Position numbers and translations under genes: made by a program. Positions 47,501-56,832 of a stretch of DNA of 64,000 bases are shown piece by piece. Below the pieces are notes generated by a model, which searched no databases, was not told where the DNA came from, and was given only the letters and a program-made list of their open reading frames with translations. Source of the stretch: Dipylidium caninum (lineage: Eukaryota; Platyhelminthes; Cestoda; Cyclophyllidea; Dipylidiidae); contig QEYB01001053.1 of the NCBI GenBank assembly GCA_017562135.1, forward strand, positions 372,001-436,000, in the 5' to 3' direction. How positions within the stretch are numbered: the first letter of the stretch is position 1; the number at the start of each line of letters is the position of its first letter.

Positions 47501-48788
47501 GGCGACTGTCCTCGGGGCCCAAATGGAGGCCTGGTGGAGGCAACACGGCTAGAAGGTGGTAATTACTCTACTCTGTTGTTTTCACAGCCAATGGAACACT
47601 TCCTTTCACTCTGACCGTGCGGAGGAGAGGTTGTCAGGACCTCGGGTGTATTCACATTGTGTCTTTCTCCCGCTAGGCAAAAGACTTCCCAATCCGAGTC
47701 CCAGTCCCCGAAGAGGCAGTCCAGAAGAAGGTACAATCAACACCACTGCCACAACTATGACTAACCCTTTTACGACTTCCTTCAAGTCGTCGTGAACGGG
47801 TGGAGCAGAGCAGGGCAATGAGTGACCTGTCCAGCAGGTCTGTCATCTCGAGGAGGTAGACAGACCCCGTGACAAAAGGGGGGAGGGGAAGGGAGGGTAG
47901 TTCAGCTCGCCCTGCCACCTCTGGCAGGGGAAGATTTACTCTGCTACACATTTCCATAAACGACAGGGGTAGTTGGTGCACGGCTTGTCAGCGATTGACC
48001 TGATGGACTGCTCACCTCCCCCGGGCGACTTGGCACCGGGTCCCATCCAACTCGAAATTCCGGCGTAAAAGAGGAAGATACTTTTTTCACCTTAAAGGTA
48101 GACATGGTTAACAGTTTATGTAATCTGTGTTGATTTTGTCTTCATTGGTAGTCAACCTTCCCAACCCAAGTCCAAATCGAAGAAAAGACGCTTCAGGAAA
48201 AGGTGATCACCCACCTTCTTTTGCTGGCCCTTCACTCTGCGAAGGATGTGGACTCGCACACAACCAGCGTTGACATTATGCATAATGTTGCAAATGAGTA
48301 ACCTAAAACTTTCCTTCCGCTTCCTCTAGGAGACGGACTCGGAGGCGTAAGCACAGGTCTGGTAGGAGACGGGCCAAAAACAGGTGGGAGCCTGCCTTTT
48401 CACCGACTTCTTATTATTAAACTTTTTGACAGACTGGAGCAACCGTCTGTACGGGAAATGATGCTCTTGTTTTGCTCTGTTTACTTAATACCCCTGCAGA
48501 CCAAAATCGGAAGCACCCAGTTTCCAGGTGTCGAGGAAAGATTCCGCGAATAGGTAAGAACTTTGGACCATGAAATGAGTTTTTTGATGTTGCCGCGCTG
48601 ACTGTCCTCTCATTTCCGCAGGGCATCGTCTTCCCCACCCAAACTCACATCCACATCGAGATGATGAACGAGGCGATGGACTCTTCAGACATGAACTCTT
48701 TGTCCGCGGTGTTGATCTATCGCGCTGTCTGCCCCTTTCCCGAGCAGACGGTTGGAATACTCAGAGGACTGGCCTGTGCTACGCCTGA
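44572..48788 (+). CDS. micro-exon gene B, modular Ser/Pro/Arg-rich protein of unknown function
   Basis: Exons: 44572-44647, 44712-44768, 44882-44968, 45082-45168, 45773-45859, 45973-46059, 46173-46268, 46341-46367 (end uncertain), 46513-46566, 46684-46737, 46803-46886, 47024-47077, 47225-47278, 47373-47426, 47502-47555, 47677-47730, 48152-48202, 48330-48383, 48500-48553 and 48622-48788, about 463 residues. All junctions are phase 1 and ten internal exons are exactly 54 nt. The first exon is 76 nt (MAYDRPFF, LVAN), as in gene A; exon 2 (GEEMKASCRDQ) aligns with gene A exon 2 (GEAKEVCCRNQ). The 87-nt exons come from a tandem array and each adds a basic Ser/Pro peptide (NPSSSPVPRRS). Later modules have LPNPSPSPRRG and FFRSRSPG. 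The product looks disordered, basic and intracellular, without signal peptide or cyclin box. If exon 46341 is not spliced at 46367 it runs to a stop at 46489. Confidence 0.7.
44769..46268 (+). repeat. tandem 200-bp intron-plus-exon array in gene B
   Basis: The unit is a 113-nt intron (GTGAGTCTATCGCGTCGCAG to CTTCCGCAG) plus an 87-nt exon. Intact exons: 44882-44968, 45082-45168, 45773-45859, 45973-46059 and, with an altered end, 46173-46268. Three middle copies are damaged: 45279-45364 (86 nt, in-frame TGA), a shortened piece near 45414-45450, and 45572-45659 (88 nt, frameshift). Several intact copies look identical over exon and intron, so expansion is recent or kept uniform by conversion. 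Assembly collapse or expansion is possible here. Confidence 0.93.
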
Positions 48789-48901
48789 TTAACTGATGCT
48801 CTTGTTTACACTCCTCTCGCGTTCTCGACTCAACTATTGACATGCCAGGAGCAGATGGGAGGGAAACGAACTCCCGCCTGTGCCTCTTCTCCATCCCGCC
48901 C

Positions 48902-48907
48902 AATAAA
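48902..48907 (+). terminator. poly(A) signal of gene B
   Basis: AATAAA 114 bases after the TGA stop of gene B and before the third upstream repeat. Confidence 0.5.
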
Positions 48908-49241
48908 ACGTTTCCCCGATCTCTAGAATCACTTCTCACGGGGTACGCACTAAGTAAACGCCATCAAAGCCTTGAATAAATTCTCTTACTTTGAATATGA
49001 TTACCAGTAGGTAGCCATTTCAACTCGACTACGAAATCTCGTGGATGTCCTCGGACTATTAACTTAACCTCGAAAATGCGATGGATTAGAGAGTGGGCAT
49101 AAAGCATTGGTCCTCGCGCTTCCTCGCCCACGCCCACTCCCAACCCTATGTGACGTCGACTGGAGGAGAATCGAGGACATAACCACGGCAGCTGTCACTC
49201 TGTCACTGTCGCTGTCACCGTTACAGGCACCACAGGCATCT

Positions 49242-49526
49242 TCAGCCGCCGAAGCCATGGAGGGTGCGGCCATGACGTTTGAGGGCACACACAGCGTCCA
49301 TGGCAGACACTGTCTTGCGTTTTGCGTGCCCCGTGTGCGTTACGGCATCGCGGATCACGTTGTCGAGGAAGACCTTGAGGCCGGAGATGCGCTTCATTCC
49401 ATCACGACGCGTTCTACATCGAGTGGCCGGCTTAGTGATGCCCTATATGCTATCGCGCAACACCCTCCTGTGCCTTTTGGCGCCTCCTTTCCCCAGGCCC
49501 CTGCCTCCTTTGCCCCGAGCAGACAT
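49242..49526 (-). pseudogene. H4: decayed histone H4
   Basis: The minus strand reads as H4 from Met to the C-terminal LHGFGG and a stop: 94 residues where intact H4 has 103. Seen: [48 protein letters not shown]. The Gln before GITKP has become TAG, and nine residues (the helix-1 to loop segment between ISGL and KVFL) are deleted in frame, probably between short repeats. Other highly invariant residues have changed (for example Tyr to His near the C-terminus). No histone 3' stem-loop was seen downstream. It is single, intronless and lies between gene B and the third upstream repeat, with no other histone nearby. Confidence 0.92.
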
Positions 49527-50121
49527 GGCTCACCACAGTCCACCAGTCGGTGACAACAAATTCACGCAAACGACGCCAGGTAGGAACCATGCGCTCAAAT
49601 CAAAGACGCGCTCGACTTGACTTCTCTCTAAGAGGATGGAAATCACCTCCCTCCATAGGAGTAATCGAGCAGTTATTTTGGATTCGAGAAAGATTGTGGA
49701 GTTATAAATGGTTATCCTGCCTCTCTTCATGTTAAGCTCAACCCTGAAAGAAACATCTTCGTGGTTGTTAGCATTTTAATTGGTCGACTAACTTCCACTC
49801 GAACAGTCGTGGAGGGGATGCCTTCCCCTTTCCTGACCGGTATCCTGGTAATCTGGACGGTTTCATTCAGAGGTGATGGCTGGAAAGGCAACAATGATAT
49901 TTTAGCTGGGTCTAACGAGGGTGTATTGTCATCGCAGGTTTTCATTTGGCTGTGTTGTAAGCCGCCAGATCTCGTTCACTATTCGGATGAGATGTTCACA
50001 GGAGTTGGATTTGTGTCCGCACAAAACTCCATTCTCTGATGAGGGAGGATTTCTCGCTATGCGCATGTGATTTTACCAAATGTAATGTGTTGTTTCGCGT
50101 CGGTATCGACACGGCAACTGG
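49527..50121. other. no gene recognised
   Basis: Space between the H4 pseudogene and the third upstream repeat. A plus-strand frame at 49761-50039 has no recognisable product and no good splice context. Confidence 0.5.
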
Positions 50122-51308
50122 AGAAAAGAAGTGCATTCCGCTGTCATCCAGTGACAAGCGCAGAGAAGAGAAATAAGACGAAAATAGGAGGAAGAAGGTC
50201 AAGTGGATGGCAACCGAATTTGACGACGATTGCTGACTGACAGTGTGACATGGCAAATGAGGCAGACAGAGAGGGGAGACAGTAAGGCAAAAGCCTTCCT
50301 CCATCACACCTACCCAGTCTTTCATGTCACACGTGAATGCCACTCATCGTCAGCCAGTGATGTCCTTCCACGCTTCCCCTTCCTCATGACGAATGAAGCC
50401 TGTCACACTGTGTCGTCAGACACTTCAGTGTCAGAGGCATTGGGGAGAATGGATATGAGGTTGCGGAGGATCTCTGGAACAAACACGTAGAGTCAGTGAT
50501 TAGACGAAGCATCGACTACAGCCCACAAGTTGTTAAGGCCTGAGAGGTGGGAGACGGGAGACGGGAGACGGGAGACGGGACGGGAGAATGGGAGGCGGGA
50601 GGACGAGTGGATGATCAGGATGTCAGAAGGAAGGGTGACAGGTAATTGCTGACGACCATGTGACAAGACAAATCGGGCAGACATAGGGGAGACACGAAGC
50701 AAGTGCCTCCCTCCGTCGCAGATATTTCCCGTATTCAGGGTCACCCGTTGAACCTCATCAATGCTGACCATCGTCAGCCAATGGTGTGGTCCTGGGTGGG
50801 AGTAGGTGGAGAGGAACGAAGCCTGTCACACTGTGTGTCAGCAGCACTTCGATGTCGGAGACGTTGGAGGAGGACGGGTTGGAGGTGTGCGAGGCGTGAG
50901 AGGAGTGGGAAGGATTGTGGGAAGGATTGGGTTTGGGGTGGGTTGGATTGGATTTGGATTGGGCCCGAAGGCGAGTGGGCGAGCTCTCGAATCAACACGT
51001 GGAGTGGGGCGTGGACGGTGGGAGAGGAGAGATGGAAGGAGGGTGAATGGTGAGGGGAGAAGGTGGGGAGGTGGGGAGAGATGGTGGTGGTGGGTGGTGG
51101 TAGCAGTGGCAGTGACCGTGGCAGTGGCAGCAGTACGCGTAGACTCCGTAGGATGAGTGAGGAAGTCGCCCACACGTGGGGACAGACACTTTCGAGTGTG
51201 CGGCAGCCGTGGAGGCCACCTGCGTGTTATCGATTTATCGACTTTCGAATTAGCGCGGCAGAGTCAAAGTTTGCTCACTGCGTTAGTCATTTCCGGCCTC
51301 GTGCTGCT
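50122..51308 (+). repeat. 1.1-kb upstream repeat, copy 3 (before gene C)
   Basis: Third direct copy of the unit at 37735 and 43410, somewhat more diverged (substitutions and small deletions throughout), with four GGGAGAC units. The final ~100 bases, with the paired TATCGA motif and CGCGGCAGAGTCAAAGTTTG, are the best conserved part. The match ends at TTTCCGGCCTCGTGCT, 80 bases before the gene C start codon. Confidence 0.88.
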
Positions 51309-51387
51309 AAACCGACGTACTTTCGGCGTCGTGGAGTTGGCAGTGTGCTAAAAAGGTCAGACGACAATACCGAGAGCCTACGACGAA

Positions 51388-54300
51388 ATGTTTCAAGACA
51401 ATACATTTTGCGCGAACATGCCTGTGCCAAGTGAGCCGTGTAAGTGGGACTGATTGTTCAATAGAGGCCTTGTTGAATTTCGTGAATTGCTTTCTCCGGA
51501 CGTCTTTTGGTGCTCGTTGGTTTAGTTCACCACCACGCACGTACCTAACATGATTTTTCGCAATCATCATTGCAGATGACCATTGGACCTACGGCATAGT
51601 TTCATATCGGAGTAAGGAAATACAGAATACAAGTAAATTTGGTCATCCTCTGTGCGTATTCTCTCGAAGTTCACTTAGTCTCTTCATTCCGACGCCCTCA
51701 TCTGCCCTCCTGGCCCTGAAGGCAGCAGGGGGGGAGGGGGTTGGACGAAAGAGCTTTATAATTGTGTTTTCCTTTTGTGCCACATCAATTTCTGTGTTTA
51801 CAGGGTTTGTTGATTTCAACAGGTGAATGCGTTCCAAATCTGACAATTTCACGACTGAAAAGCTGTCCCACAACGGGTAAATGACAGCTCTTCCACTGTC
51901 TAACCTCATAATACCAGCCTATACTTTCGTCAGGGGCGGGAAGTGGGGTGAGGGAATAGAGGGCGGAGATACTTTATCTTCCTGAAGGGGATTTGAAATT
52001 ACTCCTCTACTATGATCCTTTTCTTTTAACAGAACAAACCTCTTTTGTCCCGAACTTACCTCAAAGAACAGGTAGTTGCTTCCTTCTTCATTTATTACTA
52101 TTTATTCTCATATTATTTTCTATTACTTTTATTTCTTTGGGTAGGTCGTGCAGTGCATAGGCAGAGTCGAGGTAAGGAGCTCAGATAAGTTCCCATTTTC
52201 TCCTATCCTTCTGTCATGGCCACTCAATTTCACCTCTTTATTTTATCTTCCCACAGATGAAAACCCTCACCACAGCCTTTCCTCTATTTCTTCCAGCTCG
52301 CGAACATCATCTAGAGCAGGTAGGAGAATCTCTCCTCAAGCAAGATTTGTGTATCTAATTCCTCATTCACTTTATCCTAATTAATAATGCCGTTTGGCCA
52401 GAATATTTAATGTTTCCTCTTTACCGAGGCGTGCGATTTCCCCTATGGCAAAGATGAGATAGTGGAGGATTGCAAATCATCCTCCTCAGATCTCACATTT
52501 TGCATACTTGAAGACCTACTTACCGAATTGGGCTCAAAGTCTTTTCAAAATCCTCCACCTTCTTCCCTTTCGAGAATAACGTGATCCTGAATCTGCCAGC
52601 TGGCACTGTTTTGACGGTCTGAGGGAATCCTAGTGGACTACTAATTTCACGGATTAATTTTTTCCTCAGTGCCATCACTGAGGGGAGAGGAGGGGATCTG
52701 AATGTTGGAGATTCCTCCAACCCCACTCATCATTTAGGAAATAAATATGGTTATGACAGTTCCTCTGTTGTATTCCTCACCTTTGATCTCATTACAGAAT
52801 CTTCAACCTCCCAAAAAATGACTTCGTCCATGTTCCGTCTAAGTATCTTGGAGCACTACATATTTCCACGGTCCGATTGGCGACAAGTATGTTGCCTTCC
52901 ATTCCCTTTTCCTTGGTTTTACTTTCCTACACGCCTCTACCGGAGCATTACCTCACCCCTCCCACTGGTCGTCCCTAGGAACTGCGTCTTCTGTTGCAAA
53001 GGGACCAGGGATTGTTACGTCAATACACCACGGAAGCGACTACCCATAATATTCCTACATTTCTCCGTGCCGTCATTGTCGACTGGTTGACAGCGGTAGG
53101 CGGAAGGGGATGGTGGTGATAACGCCTGTTAAATTGACTAACTCCAACTCTCTTAAAGTTTTCCCTTTCCTCCTCATCATAGCTTCAAGAGTATATGAAT
53201 TTGGACACGGAGGTCTTACATGTAGCTGTTTGGATGTTGGACCACTATCCTTGGTGTGGACCCATCAAAGCCGGCGTGTTTATCGTGATGGCGTTGGGAG
53301 CTCTCATGTCGGCCGGCAGGATGACCACGGTCAAGGAGGAAGATGAGTGGAAGAATATGCGTTGTACTTTGGTGGAACTCTGTGGAAAAATATATGGTGT
53401 AGACCTGGTGAGTTGGTGTTAATTTCATTTCCTTTCTCCACTCTGACACAATGTCACACCCACTATCTTTAGGTAAAAGAAGCCGAGGCAAAATTCTGCA
53501 ATGAGTTTAGACATACTCTGCCCATCACGACACCACACAACTTCCTTACTGGCTGCATAAATGCGTGCGATGATCTGGCCTTCAGTTGCAGAGCTCAACA
53601 GGTAATGTCCACTTACACTTGCCCTTCCCAAAGCCCCAACATCTAGTCTAGGGGGATGAAATATGCTCCTGGTGATTTAGATCGTTGCCTACTGTCTCTA
53701 CTGCTTCGATATGGGTCTACTTAACGCCGAGTTGATGAAATATTCGGCAAGTATGAAATGCGCTGCGGTGGTTTTCCTCCTCCGAAAAATGATTAGGAAA
53801 GTGTGTGCATGCTCGCCACGGGACAAAAATGATGTCACTAACCCGTGTCACATCCATCGACTGTGTCTGTGGCCAAAGAGACTGAGGAAGGCCACTGCCA
53901 TTAATTGCATCGACAAACTTGACGACGTCGCCCGGATCTACGGCCAATTACTACAAGAGTCAAGGAATTTCGTCAATCGTCGAAATCCACGATCTTTGCT
54001 CATTTGTGGGGCACCCTTAGAGGTGAGACACAATTATTCGCTCTGACTATACTCGGGAGAATAGAAGAAGGATTTTCTGCTCCCAGTGAAAGCATTAGTA
54101 GCTCTAATTTTGACTGAACTTTAGAGGACATCATCCAGAGATCTGTCTGGGCTTATGGCACACGTTATTAATGCCGGTCAGGAGGTGTAGCAAGCAAATT
54201 AACTTGAGTGAGTAGGCAAGCAGCCCGTAGTGGCCGTCTGGCGGGAAGGAATGTGCATATTTACCGCAAACACGTACTATTTATTTCCAACCTTTACTTT

Positions 54301-54412
54301 TAACGCTCTCTTTGCCTTCCCATAGGCTGCCTTCAACAAGTACAACAAAGCCAAGTATTTGAGCATACCAGAGAGTGTACTGCTGCTATACACAAACTTT
54401 GACAGAATCTGA
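51388..54412 (+). CDS. divergent cyclin (gene C) with micro-exon-encoded N-terminus
   Basis: Exons: 51388-51439, 51576-51632, 51823-51876, 52033-52071, 52145-52171, 52257-52319, 52798-52886, 52979-53095, 53183-53407, 53473-53601, 53681-54022 and 54326-54412, giving 426 residues. The first six exons are small and phase 1 (57, 54, 39, 27 and 63 nt), coding a Ser-rich leader whose module GECVPNL resembles GECAAKD of gene A. From exon 7 introns turn phase 0 and the cyclin fold begins: FLRAVIVDWLTA matches the MRAILVDWL.EV motif of mitotic cyclins, then LHVAVWMLDHYPW, and a second fold with YCLYCFDMGLL and a C-terminal FNKYNKAKYLS. The Lys-Tyr-Glu-Glu patch that contacts the CDK is replaced (SAGRMTTVKEED), so partner binding may be altered. 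The start could be Met at 51418 (in frame, ten codons later). Confidence 0.85.
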
Positions 54413-55546
54413 GAGGCATCACATTTGCCGCTTTCGATGAAGTCGACGGGAGGCGGTGTGAATTATGGCACACATGTTAAATTATAACACCTCGACGGAG
54501 AGGACATAACTCCCTTTATGTGGCTGTCAAATGATATTTTTCCATCCTCCCTCGCCTCCTCCCTCCAACCGTCCTATCACCACTTTCTTGTCATCGGGGG
54601 GGAGGGAGGGGGGTAGAGAGCACCGTGCATTTGGACCTCGCAAATCTGACTGAATTGTCAAGTGACTCCCCCCTTGACGGTAGGTGCCGAGTTCCTTCCG
54701 GGGAGTAGCAAAGTATGCCCAGCAGGGGAGGAAAGAGATAGACGCTGCGGAGAGGCCTCTTCTCTCCCTCTTTCTCTCTCTCAAGTTCAACTGTTCCATG
54801 CACCAAATCTCCGTGATCCAGTGGCCCTTTTCTACGCCGCGCCGCGAAGAGATCCTCAGTAGCTACATCCCCGCCGCGATTATTCAGTCCCATTATGTTT
54901 GCCCTTTTTATATTCTCACTACTAGCAGTACTGGGGAAGGAAGATGCAGCCTCGCCTTGCAGGCCTCGGCTCGACAAGAGACGAAATTTTTAAGGGAGCA
55001 AACAAGGGGCCCTGACGTCTAACGTGGTCATGCTTTCCATCAAAGTCTCGCCTCGGGTACCACGAGATTCAGTCTACGACGCAATGAAGGCAAGCAGTGT
55101 GATGGAAGGCAGTCCGGAGAAAGACTATGGAGCAGTGGTAATGGTGGTGGCAAATGATATCCGGCCACCGAGAGTGGTAAACTTAGCAACGAGGCGACTA
55201 AGAAAGCCTTTGACGAGGATACTAACCACTTCGGCTCCGAGTGGCCCAATATGCACTCCCTTCCATGCTCCCCCTGCGGTTTACTTGCTTTACCGAAAGA
55301 CAAGCAGTTCAAAGATAATCTTGCGCGTTCCCGCGCCACCTGACCGACTGTGGAAACCCACCCGAGGGGCTTTTTTAGGGGGCCTTTTAGTGGAAATTCC
55401 GAGACATCGCATTTCTCGGCTCGGCAGTCAGCGGGAGAAGGACGCCGAAGCCGCTGAAATGCTCGGTAGGGGATAGAGGGGAGGGGAACTCCTCCCTCGG
55501 AGAAAGCGTAAGTCGCAGTGGACCTAAAGGCGAAACGATTAAATGT
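54413..55546. other. gene C 3' flank, nothing else recognised
   Basis: No AATAAA was seen near the gene C stop. A C/T-rich tract lies at 54540-54620. Frames at 54591-54977 and 55024-55476 overlap on opposite strands and have no recognisable product. Confidence 0.5.
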
Positions 55547-56280
55547 TCCGGGTGGAAATTAGGCGGTTCAGCCCATGAAGCCGCCTCGCACTCGTTGAAT
55601 GTCGTCGTTCCTCCAGGCGAAGGCAGTTGAGAAGCGGATGAAGTGCGCTGCAGGCCATTCATCCTCTCGTGTCCTCGAGTGGACTGCGTCTTCAGTCACC
55701 TTCGAGAGGGGCGAATGGGAAGATGAGTCTGCTGAAACTATTTCTCCGAGGAGTTGTTCGAGTTGGACACTCGCGACGTCTCCACCTTGCACGCTTCTCG
55801 TCCATGCTTCGAAGGCGAGAGGCTCCAACTTGCGGCCTCTTGCTGGACGGCGTGCGGAGTGTCTAGCAGGGGAGCGGAGGTGGGGGATCGCAGACCATCT
55901 TCCATGTCGAGACTCGCCCAGCACAGACGAGAAGGGCGACAGATGCGGAATGGAAGGCTCAGACTGGCTGTTTAGCAGCCAAGAGGCTCCACCGGAGTCC
56001 TCCGTCTGTCCATCGGTCGCGCATAGCCGACGTTGGTGAGGCCTCACCTTGAATGGTTCGTGGGAGCACCACTTTCGTCCCACCTGCGTCACAGCGCCCG
56101 CCCTGCTTCTCCGCCGCCTACGATGGGGTTCCACTCAGCCTCAGGTTTTAAAACACGCTTAGTGGAGTGCAGGGGTGGGGGGGGGGAGGGGAGCAGAGAA
56201 AGCGAGGAAAAGTAGGATTGTCCTGCCTCCGACTCATCCATCGCCCTCCTTCAACGTCTTTTGCCCCACAACCCGGGCAC
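55547..56280 (+). repeat. dispersed repeat, copy 2
   Basis: Direct copy of 31309-32004. It lacks a GC-rich insertion of copy 1 but has a G-rich insertion near 56172-56190. Open frames are not shared between copies. Confidence 0.75.
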
Positions 56281-56832
56281 AGCCGCCATCTTTGCCTGCC
56301 TCGAACACCAAGTCGAAATACGCGCTGACCGTCTTCAAGGTCGTACAAGTGGCTTGTCGTAATTAGTGAATTTATTGTTAAGAAATGTACACAACCCTTG
56401 TCCGACCATCGGCTGCCGCGCTCCGCGTTTCTGCGTTTACGCACCTCAGGCGTGTCGGCACGTGGCGACAACGTTGTCGAAGCCGCCATGTGCCATTCGA
56501 GGGCTTTTCAGAGGCACCAGAGGCCTTCTAATGCCGCCTCTAAGGCGTTTCCTCGTGCAGCGTCCCATTCGAGGGGTGTTTCTCCGTCCTTTCACAGTCC
56601 GCGCGTGAGGGCCCCCTCGGCACAATTCCACCTTTTTCGCATTTCGGACCGCAAAATCGTCCACTTGACCACCTCCTCGGTCGTAGGAAAAAATAAAGAA
56701 AAACTGATTCGAATGATTTTAAAGTGGCATGCCAACCTTGAAAACTCCCTGTCCGATCATTAAGGCCAGGGCGCGGCATTGGATTGGACGTGCGTCGTGG
56801 AATCGAGACGTGTCACTGTGTGATCGAGGATA
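56281..56832. other. upstream region of gene D
   Basis: This stretch does not match the 1.1-kb repeat found before genes A, B and C. A plus-strand frame at 56398-56763 is unrecognised. The promoter of gene D should lie here. Confidence 0.45.
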
